From positions 186,001 through 250,000 of the forward strand of contig DYMU01000001.1 of NCBI GenBank assembly GCA_020721445.1: DNA of 64,000 bases. The letters run 5' to 3'. Below are positions 7,777 to 16,398 of this stretch, one piece after another. A program made the translations under genes and the position numbers. Positions within the stretch are counted from its first letter, which is position 1, and every line of letters starts with the position of its first letter. The notes beneath the pieces were generated by a model that had not been told where the DNA came from, did no database searches, and saw nothing but the letters and a program-made list of their open reading frames with translations. Source of the stretch: Gemmobacter nectariphilus (GTDB lineage Bacteria > Pseudomonadota > Alphaproteobacteria > Rhodobacterales > Rhodobacteraceae).

Positions 7777-9184
7777 AGACCGCATCCGGCAAGGCAAAGA
7801 CGATCTGCGGGAACTGATACAAAAGGATCATGCAGATCACCACCATGCCGCAATAGGGCAGCACGCCAGAGAAAATCTCGGTCAGCTTGATCTGCGGTGG
7901 CGCAATGCCCTTCAGGTAATACGCACTCATCGCCATGGGTGGAGTTAGAAATGACGTTTGCAGGTTCAGCGCCACCAGCACGCCAAAGAACAGCGGATCA
8001 ATCCCGAACAAGGGCAGCAGCGGCAGGAAGATCGGCACGAAGATGATGATGATTTCCGACCATTCCAGCGGCCAGCCCAGCAGGAAGATGATGACCTGCG
8101 CCAGGATCAGGAACTGGATCGGCGTCATGTCCAGACTTTTGACGAAATCGCCGATCACCTGCTCGCCACCCAAGTAGCTGAACACCGCCGAGAAGGTGTA
8201 GGATCCGACAAACAGCCAGCACACCATCGCCGTGGTGCGCACCGTCAGATAGACGCTCTCGCGCAGCCGTTGAAAGGTCATCGCCCGGTAGGCGATGGCC
8301 AGCACGATGCCGCCCAGCGCGCCGATCGACGCGGCCTCGGTCGGGGTTGCCAGACCGAACAGGATCGACCCCAGCACCGACAGGATCAGAATGGCCAGCG
8401 GCAGAAAGCTGGTGAACAGCATCCACATCAGCTTGGCAAATGGCACCTCGGGCAGTTCTTCCTTGGTCGGCTTGGGGGCCAGCTTCGGGTTCAGGATCGA
8501 CCGGCCCATGATGTAGATCAGATACAGACCGACCAGCGTAAAGCCTGGCAGCAAGGCCCCGGCATAGAGCCGCACAATGGAAACCCCCGACGATGCCGCA
8601 TAGACGATCAGCATGATCGACGGCGGGATCAGGATGCCCAGCGTGCCACCGGCACAGATGATGCCGCTGGCGAACGAATGGTCATAGCGCGCCTTCAGCA
8701 TCTGCGGCAGCGCCAAGAGCCCCATCAGCGTGACGACCGCCCCCACGATGCCGGTGGCGGTGGCGAACAGCGCGCAGGTGATCAGCGCCGCCACCCCCAT
8801 CGACCCCGGCACATTGCGCGTGGCAATCGCCAGAGTGCCGAACAGCTTGTCGACGATATTGGCGCGTTCAACGATATAGCCCATGAACAGGAACAGCGGG
8901 ATCGCGGTCAGAACCTCGTTCGAGATGACCGTATAGGTCTGGTTCACGAACAGATCGAAGATGCGGTTGTTGTAGAACCCCTCGATCCACAATCGCGTGC
9001 TGTCCCACCAGCTTGCATCCTCGGCCAGACGGTTGAACGCCCGCCACATCCGCGTCGGGTCAAAATAGGCGTAATAGCCAAAGGCGATGCCCAGCGCCAT
9101 CAGCGTGAAGGCAATCGGAAAGCCCAGAAAGACGAAGGCAATGAAGATGCCCAGCATCATAAGGGCGATTTGCGGGTCGGTCAC
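7760..9184 (-). CDS. dctM: TRAP transporter large permease (DctM)
   Basis: A 474-residue, very hydrophobic protein with about twelve spans, typical of the DctM subunit that forms the Na+-driven transport path of TRAP transporters. The N-terminus (IALMMLGIFIAFVFLGFPIAFTL) and the central GTLGILIPPSIMLIVYA motif are family hallmarks. It follows the DctQ gene by 36 bases and overlaps the amidase start. Together with DctQ and the binding protein it forms a complete tripartite importer for an organic anion. Confidence 0.92.
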   Translation of the reverse strand: MTDPQIALMMLGIFIAFVFLGFPIAFTLMALGIAFGYYAYFDPTRMWRAFNRLAEDASWWDSTRLWIEGFYNNRIFDLFVNQTYTVISNEVLTAIPLFLFMGYIVERANIVDKLFGTLAIATRNVPGSMGVAALITCALFATATGIVGAVVTLMGLLALPQMLKARYDHSFASGIICAGGTLGILIPPSIMLIVYAASSGVSIVRLYAGALLPGFTLVGLYLIYIMGRSILNPKLAPKPTKEELPEVPFAKLMWMLFTSFLPLAILILSVLGSILFGLATPTEAASIGALGGIVLAIAYRAMTFQRLRESVYLTVRTTAMVCWLFVGSYTFSAVFSYLGGEQVIGDFVKSLDMTPIQFLILAQVIIFLLGWPLEWSEIIIIFVPIFLPLLPLFGIDPLFFGVLVALNLQTSFLTPPMAMSAYYLKGIAPPQIKLTEIFSGVLPYCGMVVICMILLYQFPQIVFALPDAVYGPSR

Positions 9185-9220
9185 TTTTGCGAACTCCGGG
9201 TGCGGCGCCGTTTGGGCCGA

Positions 9221-9805
9221 TTATCGTTGTGCCTTGGCGGCAGCTTCTGCGGCCTGCTTGATCAGCAGTTGTTCGGTTTCCTCGACATCATCCTCGGCTT
9301 GCAGCCAATAGCCACGCTGCATGCACAAGATGCAGCGGAACACTTGCGCAATGCCCTGAATGATCAGCAAAAGACCGGCGGCCACGATGACCGACTTGAA
9401 TTGATAGATGGGAATCCCGGCCGGGCTGTTCACCGACACCTCGGCATAGCCCCACGACCGGCCCGCATATTTGAACCCGGTAAACACCAGCGCCAGAATA
9501 CCGGGAAAGAAGAACAGGAAATACAGCACCAGATCCACCGCCGCCTGCACCCGTGGCTGCCATGTGCGGTAGATGAAGTCGCCGCGCACATGCCCCCCGC
9601 GCGACAAGGTGTAGGCCCCGCCCATCATGAAGATCGTGCCATACATGATAAAGCTGATGTCCAGCGCCCAGGGCGTTGGTGCGTTGAACGCATAGCGCAC
9701 CAGAACCTCATAGCTCATGCCAAAGGTCATCAGGATGATCAGCCAGCCAAAGGTCTTGCCAAACCAGGCAGACAGCCGGTCAGCAAAGCGAATATACCCG
9801 ATCAT
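9221..9805 (-). CDS. dctQ: TRAP transporter small permease (DctQ)
   Basis: A 194-residue protein with four predicted spans and the conserved N-terminal pattern of DctQ proteins (IGYIRFADRLSAWFGKTFGWLIILMTFGMSYEVLVRY). It pairs with the large subunit in the membrane. It is separated from the upstream binding-protein gene by 112 bases that contain a strong GC hairpin, so expression of the membrane subunits could be lower than that of the binding protein. Confidence 0.9.
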   Translation of the reverse strand: MIGYIRFADRLSAWFGKTFGWLIILMTFGMSYEVLVRYAFNAPTPWALDISFIMYGTIFMMGGAYTLSRGGHVRGDFIYRTWQPRVQAAVDLVLYFLFFFPGILALVFTGFKYAGRSWGYAEVSVNSPAGIPIYQFKSVIVAAGLLLIIQGIAQVFRCILCMQRGYWLQAEDDVEETEQLLIKQAAEAAAKAQR

Positions 9806-9882
9806 GGGGGGAAACTCCGTTCAAGCGGTCGCATGGAGGGGGGACGGTGAACCACGTCAGCGATCGCGGCGCACGAAAGGAA

Positions 9883-9907
9883 GGGGGGGGGCACGGCGCC
9901 CCCCCCC
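9883..9907 (-). terminator. GC-only hairpin between TRAP binding protein and permease genes
   Basis: Nine consecutive G (9883-9891), a seven-base loop and nine consecutive C (9899-9907) form an extremely stable stem 10 bases after the stop of the binding-protein gene (minus strand). There is no U-tract, so it is more likely an mRNA-stabilising or attenuating structure than a classic terminator. Such hairpins are commonly found after periplasmic binding-protein genes that need higher expression than the membrane genes. Confidence 0.6.
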
Positions 9908-9917
9908 TGATGTCGGA

Positions 9918-11057
9918 TTACAGCTTCAGCTTGCCGGGGAAGTAATGCTCATAGGCAAGACCCAGATCGGGGGCATTCATCAGCTCGTAATAGGCGACCT
10001 GCTCAACCCAGGCGCGCTGGCTGTCCATCACCTTCTTGTTGAAGGCATCGGTTTCCAGATCGACAATCAGCTTGTCCCAGGCCTCAAGCTGCCCGGCAAG
10101 GATCTCTTTCGAGGTCCGGTGCACGGTCACGCCCGACTCGGTCGCCAGCTTTTGCAGATCGGCCGAGTATTCCTTCATCGCCAGCGCAAGGTTCGACGTG
10201 GCCGAGGCCTCGACGCCATAGCGCAGGATCGCTTGCAGATCGGGCTCAAGGTCATCCATGAAATCCTTGTTGAACAGGAATTCAAACGCTTCCGACGCCT
10301 GGTGATAGGACGACAGGTAGTAGTTCTTCGCCACGTCCTGTGCGCCGAAACGGCTGTCCGACGACGGGTTGTTGAATTCGAACGCGTCGATCACGCCACG
10401 CTCCATCGCGGGCACGATCTCGCCGCCCGGAAGCTGCGCCACCGACATGCCCATTGCCTGCAGCAGGTCTGCTGCCAGACCGACGGTGCGATACTTGAAG
10501 CCCTGGATGTCGGCAATCGTGCTGACTTCGGTCTTGAACCAGCCAAACGGCTGTGCGGGCATCGGCATGCCCATCAGGCCATAGACGTTCAGGCCCAGAA
10601 TCTGCTGCGTCAGCTCTTCATACAGCGCCTTGCCGCCGCCCTGATAGAACCAGCCGACCATGGTGCTGGCCGAGCCGCCGAAGACCGGGCCGGTGCCAAA
10701 GAACGATGCCGCCTTCGACTTGCCATACCAGTAGACCGGAACGGTGTGCGCGGCGTCCAGAACGCCGTCGCTTACCGCGTCCATCACCTGAAACGCGCCG
10801 ACAACGGCACCGGCGGGCAACAGGTCGATCTTCAGGCGACCGCCCGACATTTCCTCGACCCGCGTCACATATTCGCGCGCCATGTCCATCCAGATGTCGG
10901 ATGCGGGCCACGACGTCTGCATCTTCATCACCAGCGGCGCCTGCGCCAGCACGGCAGGGGCTGCCAGCACAGAGGCCGCAGCAGCGGCAGAACCGCCCAG
11001 CGCGCTCTTGTGCAGGAACGAACGACGGGAAAGCCCGGTATTGCGGGTAACAGTCAT
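9918..11057 (-). CDS. TRAP transporter substrate-binding protein, DctP family, TakP-like
   Basis: A 379-residue periplasmic binding protein. The start MTVTRNTGLSRRSFL (11057) opens a twin-arginine type signal (R11-R12) ending near AAPAVLAQA; longer in-frame openings lack such a signal. The mature protein has DctP features and resembles the 2-oxo acid binder TakP of Rhodobacter (regions FGTGPVFGG, PGGEIVPAMERGVIDAFEFNNP). TakP-like proteins bind 2-oxo carboxylates with a cation. The adjacent 2-hydroxyacid dehydrogenase fits a 2-oxo or 2-hydroxy acid ligand, though the co-operonic amidase suggests something less simple. Confidence 0.88.
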   Translation of the reverse strand: MTVTRNTGLSRRSFLHKSALGGSAAAAASVLAAPAVLAQAPLVMKMQTSWPASDIWMDMAREYVTRVEEMSGGRLKIDLLPAGAVVGAFQVMDAVSDGVLDAAHTVPVYWYGKSKAASFFGTGPVFGGSASTMVGWFYQGGGKALYEELTQQILGLNVYGLMGMPMPAQPFGWFKTEVSTIADIQGFKYRTVGLAADLLQAMGMSVAQLPGGEIVPAMERGVIDAFEFNNPSSDSRFGAQDVAKNYYLSSYHQASEAFEFLFNKDFMDDLEPDLQAILRYGVEASATSNLALAMKEYSADLQKLATESGVTVHRTSKEILAGQLEAWDKLIVDLETDAFNKKVMDSQRAWVEQVAYYELMNAPDLGLAYEHYFPGKLKL

Positions 11058-11141
11058 TTGGTGTCCTCCCAGACAGTTTTGGCCACTTTTCGCGGCACGG
11101 TGTCGCGGCGACAATAACTTGTCAGAACCGAAAAGCAAGCG

Positions 11142-11162
11142 CTGGTAAACTCTTTTTACCAG
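11142..11162. promoter_or_regulatory. Perfect palindrome CTGGTAAA-N5-TTTACCAG upstream of the TRAP operon
   Basis: An 8-bp perfect inverted repeat with a 5-base spacer, 85 bases upstream of the binding-protein start. On the minus strand a plausible promoter follows it (TTGCTT, 16-base spacer, TATTGT). The TGGTAAA/TTTACCA arms resemble operators of GntR- or LacI-type regulators of uptake operons. No regulator gene is adjacent, so the binding protein is unknown. There is no U-run after the stem, arguing against a terminator for the upstream dehydrogenase gene. Confidence 0.5.
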
Positions 11163-11188
11163 ATATGCCATTTTGCAAAGACCATCGC

Positions 11189-12151
11189 TCAGGCCACCCG
11201 GTCGCCCGGCGCGCGCCGGGCAAAGAAGGCGTCCAGATTGTCCAGTGCCCGAAACCCCATGGCATCGCGGGTTTCCTCGGTGGCCGACCCGATATGCGGC
11301 AGCAAGAACACGTTGGGCAAGGCAGCGAGGCCCGGGTTGCCGCCCGGTTCGGTCTGAAACACATCCAAGCCCGCCGCAAACAGACGCCCCGATTGCAGCG
11401 CCGCAATCAGCGCATCCTCATCCACCAGGGCGCCGCGTGCGGTGTTCACCAGAATCGCCCGCTCGGGCAGTAGCGCCAGGGTGCGGGCGTTGATCAGCCC
11501 CGCCGTCGCGGGCGTCGACGGGCAATGCAGGCTTAACACATCCGACACCGCCAGCAGGCTTTCGACCGTGTCATGAAATACCGCGCCCTTTTCCAGATCA
11601 TCGGGCAGGCGGGTGCGGTTGTGGTAATGCACCTGCATGCCAAAGCCGCGCGCCCGGTCTGCCGTGACTTGGCCCACGCGCCCCATGCCCAGCACGCCAA
11701 AGCGTTTGCCAGTCACCTGCCGCCCCACCATAAAGGCGGGCGACCAGACATCCCACTTGCCCGCCCGGATCAGCGCATCGCCCTCGGCCCCGCGCCGGGC
11801 CGCGCCCAGCATGCACAGCATGGCAATCTCGGCCGTCGCATCCGACAAGACGTCCGGCGTGTTGGTGACAACAATGCCCGCCGCCTTGGCCGCCGCCAGA
11901 TCGACATGGTCGGTGCCGACCGAATGATTGGCGATGATCTTCAGCCGCGGGCCCAGCTCGGCAATCACCTCGGCGCTGAACCGTTCCGAATGGCAGGGCA
12001 GCACTGCATCCACCTTGCGGCAAATGGCGATCAATTCGTCACGGCTGAACACCCTGTCTTCTGGGTTCAGGATCACATCATAGTCCCGCGCCGCCCGCGC
12101 CTCGACCACGTCGCGCAATTTGCGCGCGATCCACAGCTTTGGTTTTGTCAT
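11189..12151 (-). CDS. D-2-hydroxyacid dehydrogenase (glyoxylate/hydroxypyruvate reductase type)
   Basis: A 320-residue NAD(P)-dependent dehydrogenase. It shows the Rossmann motif GMGRVGQ, the catalytic Arg in NTARGALVDEDAL, the Glu in DVFQTEP and the catalytic His in LLPHIGSAT. The family reduces glyoxylate, hydroxypyruvate or other 2-oxo acids. The MTKPKLWIARKL start (12151) is preferred over in-frame codons further upstream because it begins directly at the fold. It lies upstream of the TRAP genes on the same strand, with a 131-base gap containing the palindrome. Confidence 0.87.
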   Translation of the reverse strand: MTKPKLWIARKLRDVVEARAARDYDVILNPEDRVFSRDELIAICRKVDAVLPCHSERFSAEVIAELGPRLKIIANHSVGTDHVDLAAAKAAGIVVTNTPDVLSDATAEIAMLCMLGAARRGAEGDALIRAGKWDVWSPAFMVGRQVTGKRFGVLGMGRVGQVTADRARGFGMQVHYHNRTRLPDDLEKGAVFHDTVESLLAVSDVLSLHCPSTPATAGLINARTLALLPERAILVNTARGALVDEDALIAALQSGRLFAAGLDVFQTEPGGNPGLAALPNVFLLPHIGSATEETRDAMGFRALDNLDAFFARRAPGDRVA

Positions 12152-12211
12152 GACGTTCCTCCCGTTTTGCACCCCAAGGGCTATGGCAAAGCAGAGCGGC
12201 GTCAAGGGGGG

Positions 12212-12799
12212 TCATTGCAGGCTCATCCACAGCGCAACCGCAGCCAAGGCCATGGCAAAGCCGCTGTTGACCCCCCGCGACCGCGCATCGGCAAACAGGC
12301 GGCCAATGACCTGCCCGGCAACAGTCCAGACCGCAAAAGCGACCAGATTGTTCAGTGTGAACACGACAGAGATCAGTACCACAAGGGCCGGCGCCGGATC
12401 GCTCACCGGCAGGAACTGGCTGAACATCAAAGAGATGATTACCCATGCTTTCGGGTTCAGGACCAACAGAACGGCCCCGTCCTGCATGCCCATCCGCCGG
12501 AATGCCCCGCTGTCGGTCAGTGCCCCGGACTGGGCAAACCTCAGCGCAAGCCAAAGGACATACAGCACACCCGCCCAGCGAATCGCCACAAAGACGCCGG
12601 GCAGTTTCGTCGCCATCAAGGCAAATCCGAACCCTGTGACCAACGTGACAATCAGGGTTGCAAGATGATAGCCCACGGACGCGGGCACAGAGCCCAACCA
12701 ACCGTCGCGCGCGCCGATGGCCGCGAAGACCAGATTGCCCGGGCCGGGGCTATAAGCCAATGGCGCAAGAAAAAGCAGCAACGCAAGAAACCAGTCCAT
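12212..12799 (-). CDS. LysE/RhtB family amino-acid exporter
   Basis: A 195-residue membrane protein with about six spans and the N-terminal family motif (LAYSPGPGNLVFAAIGARDG). LysE/RhtB proteins export amino acids such as lysine, homoserine or threonine, or related metabolites, from the cytoplasm. It precedes the dehydrogenase on the same strand by 60 bases. No LysG-type regulator is seen nearby. Substrate unknown. Confidence 0.87.
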   Translation of the reverse strand: MDWFLALLLFLAPLAYSPGPGNLVFAAIGARDGWLGSVPASVGYHLATLIVTLVTGFGFALMATKLPGVFVAIRWAGVLYVLWLALRFAQSGALTDSGAFRRMGMQDGAVLLVLNPKAWVIISLMFSQFLPVSDPAPALVVLISVVFTLNNLVAFAVWTVAGQVIGRLFADARSRGVNSGFAMALAAVALWMSLQ

Positions 12800-12876
12800 C
12801 GGAACCTCCTGTCCTCAGGTCCAGTCTTGCCCGATGCGCAGCCCCGCGCGACCCGAAGCCTGCGCATTCGCGCACT

Positions 12877-13647
12877 TCAGGCAAACGGATCGGCGGCATA
12901 CCCAACGCCCGTCAGATACAGCCCCTGCGGCGGGCAGACCGGGCCACAGGCGGCGCGGGTCCGCGCCCCCAGCGCCGTCTTCACATCGTCGGGCGACCAG
13001 GCCCCCGCCCCCACCCGCTCCAACGTGCCCACGATGGAGCGCACCTGATTATGCAGGAAACTGCGGGCCCGCAACACAAAGCGCAGCTCTTGGCCGCCGG
13101 GATATGGATGCTCGGAAATCTCGATGCAATCCAAGGTCTTGACCGGCGATTTCGCCTGACACAGGGTGGACCGGAAGGTGGTGAAATCATGGTTGCCCAG
13201 CAGATGCGCCGCCCCCGCCCGCATCGCGGCCACGTCCAGCGGGCCGCGCACCTGCCACACCCGCCCGTGGTCATGCGTCACCGGCGCACGCCGGATCACC
13301 AGCCGGAACAGATAGCGCCGCTCGACCGCGGAAAACCGGGCGTGAAAGTCATCCGCCACCCGCACCGCCCGCAGCACGGCCACCGGCGCCGGCCGCATAT
13401 GAAAGTTCAGCGCCTCGGCCAGCCGCAAACCCTGCCAGTCGCGCGCCAGATCCACCGTCGCCACCTGCCCCGTCGCATGCACCCCGGCATCGGTCCGCCC
13501 CGCAGCGGCAACTGTATGCGGCCCCGGTTCCAGCCGGGACAGGGCTTCCTCGACAGTGGCTTGCACCGAAGGTTGCCCGACAGCCTGCCGCTGCCAGCCC
13601 TGAAACGGGCCGCCGTCATAGTCGATCTGAAGCGCAAAGCGGGGCAT
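12877..13647 (-). CDS. truA: tRNA pseudouridine(38-40) synthase TruA
   Basis: A 256-residue pseudouridine synthase. The catalytic aspartate is D53 in [15 protein letters not shown], and the N-terminus [21 protein letters not shown] is typical of TruA; the frame is open upstream to 13743 but that part is not family sequence. TruA converts uridines 38-40 of the anticodon arm to pseudouridine. It is divergent from ycjX across 157 bases that contain one copy of the dispersed GTATTT repeat. Confidence 0.95.
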   Translation of the reverse strand: MPRFALQIDYDGGPFQGWQRQAVGQPSVQATVEEALSRLEPGPHTVAAAGRTDAGVHATGQVATVDLARDWQGLRLAEALNFHMRPAPVAVLRAVRVADDFHARFSAVERRYLFRLVIRRAPVTHDHGRVWQVRGPLDVAAMRAGAAHLLGNHDFTTFRSTLCQAKSPVKTLDCIEISEHPYPGGQELRFVLRARSFLHNQVRSIVGTLERVGAGAWSPDDVKTALGARTRAACGPVCPPQGLYLTGVGYAADPFA

Positions 13648-13717
13648 TCCCCGTTCCTTACCGGAAAAACCCTGCGCTTCAAGACCCAGACCGGGCGCAT
13701 CATGGCCAATTGCAGAA

Positions 13718-13751
13718 GCGCTCCGCGCGGGAGTATTTGGCAAAGCAGCAA
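13718..13751 (+). repeat. Dispersed GTATTT-core repeat, type 1, copy A
   Basis: Contains GGGAGTATTTGGCAAAGCAG followed by CAATG, preceded by CTCCGCGC. It matches the copies at 16231-16265, 16286-16313 and 46406-46440. It lies between truA and ycjX, upstream of both. Confidence 0.6.
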
Positions 13752-13804
13752 TGACAAAACCCGCGCGACTTCTTATGTACGCATCAGCAGAAGGAATGTG
13801 ACGA

Positions 13805-15214
13805 GTGGTTCTGTCTTACCTGACCGACAGCATCAGCCGAACCCTGGAAGGCGTGACCAGTTCGGTGTCTGACCTGTTTGATCCGACCTTGCGCCTTGGC
13901 GTCACCGGCCTGTCGGGCGCGGGCAAGACCGTGTTCATCACCGCGCTGGTCGCCAACCTGCTGGACCGGGGCCGGATGCCGCAACTGGTGGCACAGACCC
14001 AGGGCCGGATCGAGACGGTGGTGCTGCAACCCCAGCCCGACCTGACCCTGCCGCGCTTTGATTATGAAGGCCACATGACCGCGCTGATGGGCGACGATCC
14101 GCGCTGGCCGCAATCCACCCGCGCGGTGTCGGAACTGCGCCTGTCGTTCCGGCTGCGGCCCTCGGGCTTTCTGGGGCTGACCGGAAACACCCGGCTGCAT
14201 CTGGACATCGTCGACTACCCCGGCGAATGGCTGCTGGATCTATCCTTGCTGGACAAGGACTTCGACCGCTGGTCGGCAGAGACGCTGGACCGCATCGCCA
14301 AACGCCCCGAGGCCGCCGATTTCATGGCCCAGGCCCGCGCCGAAGATGGCGCCCTGCGGCTGGATGAGGCCCGCGCAACGGCACTTGCCGCCAGCTTCAC
14401 CGCCTATCTGAACGCCGCGCGACACAAGGGCTGGTCTGATCTGACCCCGGGGCGGTTCCTCTTGCCCGGCGAACTTGCAGGCTCGCCCGTGCTGACCTTT
14501 GCCCCCTTGCCGCGCCCGGCCAGCACGCCGCGCAACAGCCTGTGGCATGAAATGGCGCGCCGGTATGAGGCCTACAAGGCCCGCGTCATCAAGCCGTTCT
14601 TCCGCGACCACTTTGCCAAGATCGACCGTCAGGTTGTGCTGATGGATGTGCTGGGGGCGATCCATGCCGGGCCGCAGGCGGTGGAAGACCTGCGCCGCAC
14701 CATGGCCGAGATCCTGACCGCGTTCCGCCCCGGTGCCAATGGCTGGCTCAGCGGCCTTCTGGGCGGCAAACGGGTGGAACGCATCCTGTTCGCCGCCACC
14801 AAGGCCGACCATTTGCACCACCTCCAGCACCCCGCCCTGACCGCGATCACCGAGGCGCTGCTGGCCGATGCCAGGCGGCGTGCCGATTTTTCCGGCGCGC
14901 GCACGATGGCCCTGTCAATGGCATCCTTGCGCACCACGGTGGAAGACACGCTGCAACGCGATGGCGCACCGCTGGACGTGGTGCGCGGCCGCCTGCTTGC
15001 CACCGGCAAACAGGCCGCGATGTATGCGGGCGATCTGCCCTCTGACCCCGCGCGCATCCTGGCCCCCGCCCGGGCCGGGGCTGACCGCTGGCTGGATGCC
15101 GACTTTGGCCTGATGGCCTTCGCCCCCGCCCGGATGACCCTGAAGCCCGGCGAAGGCCCGCCCCACATCCGCCTTGACCGCGCGGCCCAGTTCCTGATCG
15201 GAGACCGGCTGTGA
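13805..15214 (+). CDS. ycjX: YcjX-family P-loop protein (DUF463)
   Basis: A 469-residue cytoplasmic NTPase-like protein with Walker A GLSGAGKT at 35-42 and extended similarity to YcjX along its length ([33 protein letters not shown]). The start is a GTG at 13805 behind an AAGGA site at 13791-13795; the ATG at 13796 is followed at once by a stop. In enterobacteria ycjX-ycjF are stress-induced genes near the phage-shock locus. Here its TGA overlaps the GTG of ycjF (GTGA), confirming the pair. Molecular role unknown. Confidence 0.88.
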   Translation: MVLSYLTDSISRTLEGVTSSVSDLFDPTLRLGVTGLSGAGKTVFITALVANLLDRGRMPQLVAQTQGRIETVVLQPQPDLTLPRFDYEGHMTALMGDDPRWPQSTRAVSELRLSFRLRPSGFLGLTGNTRLHLDIVDYPGEWLLDLSLLDKDFDRWSAETLDRIAKRPEAADFMAQARAEDGALRLDEARATALAASFTAYLNAARHKGWSDLTPGRFLLPGELAGSPVLTFAPLPRPASTPRNSLWHEMARRYEAYKARVIKPFFRDHFAKIDRQVVLMDVLGAIHAGPQAVEDLRRTMAEILTAFRPGANGWLSGLLGGKRVERILFAATKADHLHHLQHPALTAITEALLADARRRADFSGARTMALSMASLRTTVEDTLQRDGAPLDVVRGRLLATGKQAAMYAGDLPSDPARILAPARAGADRWLDADFGLMAFAPARMTLKPGEGPPHIRLDRAAQFLIGDRL

Positions 15215-16203
15215 CCGACACACCCCCACCGCGCAAACCGCTGATCCTTGAGATGGAGGATGCGGTTGACCCGTCGCTGGCCGCCCCGGTGCCTGACCCG
15301 TTGCCGCAAGGTCAGGCCATGCAACTGGCCGCGCGCATCGGCCCCCCCCGTTCGGGACTTGGCCGCTTTGCGCTGTGGTCCTTTGGCGCGCTGTTCAGCT
15401 TTGTGCTGTCGGTGGCCGCGTGGAACTTTGTCACCGGCCTGATGGCCAGCTCGCCGCTGCTGGGCGGGGTCGCGGCGGTGCTGCTGGCGCTGGCGGTCAT
15501 CGCGGCGCTTTTGCTGGCAGGGCGCGAATGGTCGGCCTATGCCCGGCTGTCGCGGCTGGATCATCTGCGCGCCCAGGCCATCACCGCCCGCGCCGAGGGC
15601 AATCTGAAGGCGGCCAAGGCCACCGTGGCCGCCCTGAACCGGCTTTACGCGCACCGATCCGATACCGCCTGGGGCCGGCAAAAGCTGGCCGAACGCGGGG
15701 CCGAGGTGATGGACGCCGACGCGCTGCTGTCCTTGGCCGAAACCGACCTGATGCCCCCCCTCGATACCCGCGCGCGGGCCGAGGTGGAACAGGCCGCGCG
15801 TCAGGTTGCCACCGTCACGGCGCTGGTGCCGCTGGCGCTTGCCGATGTCGCAACAGCACTTTACGCCAACCTGCGGATGATCCGCCGCATCGCCGAAATC
15901 TATGGCGGGCGGTCGGGGGCGCTGGGGTCATGGGGCCTGCTCCGCCGGGTGTTCACCACTCTGCTGGCGACCGGGGCCCTTGCGCTCACCGACGATCTGA
16001 TCGGCTCGGTCGCCGGCGGCGGCGTGCTGTCTAAACTGTCACGCCGCTTTGGCGAAGGCGTGGTCAACGGCGCGCTGACCGCCCGCGTCGGCCTTGCCGC
16101 CATCGACCTGTGCCGTCCGCTGCCCTTCGTGGCCCTTGACCGTCCCTCGACCACCGGCACCGTCAGCCGTGCGCTGGCCGGGATCATCCCGGGCAAGTCC
16201 TGA
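15211..16203 (+). CDS. ycjF: YcjF-family membrane protein (TIGR01620/DUF697)
   Basis: A 330-residue protein beginning with GTG at 15211, overlapping the ycjX stop. It has two N-terminal membrane helices (about 52-72 and 84-104), an amphipathic helical middle (KAAKATVAALNRLYAHRSDTAWGR), and a C-terminal DUF697-like part rich in glycine. It is the obligate neighbour of YcjX in many proteobacteria, suggesting a membrane complex. Two rho-independent terminators follow it. Role unknown. Confidence 0.85.
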   Translation: MTDTPPPRKPLILEMEDAVDPSLAAPVPDPLPQGQAMQLAARIGPPRSGLGRFALWSFGALFSFVLSVAAWNFVTGLMASSPLLGGVAAVLLALAVIAALLLAGREWSAYARLSRLDHLRAQAITARAEGNLKAAKATVAALNRLYAHRSDTAWGRQKLAERGAEVMDADALLSLAETDLMPPLDTRARAEVEQAARQVATVTALVPLALADVATALYANLRMIRRIAEIYGGRSGALGSWGLLRRVFTTLLATGALALTDDLIGSVAGGGVLSKLSRRFGEGVVNGALTARVGLAAIDLCRPLPFVALDRPSTTGTVSRALAGIIPGKS

Positions 16204-16230
16204 CGCCATAGCTTCCCGGCCCGACGGCGG

Positions 16231-16265
16231 ATGCCTCCGGCGGGAGTATTTGGCAAGCAGCAAAT
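16231..16265 (+). repeat. Dispersed GTATTT-core repeat, type 1, copy B1
   Basis: Reads ATGCCTCCGGCGGGAGTATT followed by TGGCAAGCAGCAAAT. The first 21 bases are identical to the inverted copy inside xdhB. It forms an inverted pair with copy B2 within the ycjF/permease convergent gap. Confidence 0.7.
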
Positions 16266-16285
16266 ACCGCTCGCGCCCCTTGGGC

Positions 16286-16313
16286 ATTGCTGCTTTGAAA
16301 ATACTCCGGGGTG
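16286..16313 (-). repeat. Dispersed GTATTT-core repeat, type 1, copy B2 (inverted)
   Basis: On the minus strand it reads CCCCGGAGTATTTTCAAAGC followed by AGCAATG. It is the inverted partner of B1 about 20 bases away, so the two could pair into a long stem. Confidence 0.65.
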
Positions 16314-16326
16314 AGGCCGCAGGCCG

Positions 16327-16379
16327 AGGGGCAGAGCCCCTGTCTTTTTTGTCGCGCGGGGCAGCACCCCGCTCTTTTT
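16327..16379 (+). terminator. Two tandem rho-independent terminators after ycjXF
   Basis: First stem AGGGGC-AGA-GCCCCT (16327-16341), followed by GTCTTTTTT. Second stem GCGGGG-CAGCA-CCCCGC (16356-16372), followed by TCTTTTT. Both have T-rich tails in the plus direction and lie 124-176 bases after the ycjF stop, shielding the convergent permease gene. Confidence 0.85.
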
Positions 16380-16398
16380 GGCATGCCCGGCCGCGCCT

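Noticed and set aside
7958-9850. Long plus-strand open frame (630 codons) opposite the TRAP permease genes
   Set aside because: Antisense to dctM/dctQ, with a composition of Arg, Gln, His and Asp typical of reverse-frame artefacts and no family motif.
11142-11162. Terminator for the 2-hydroxyacid dehydrogenase gene
   Set aside because: The stem is AT-rich and not followed by a T-run on the minus strand; an operator role is more likely.
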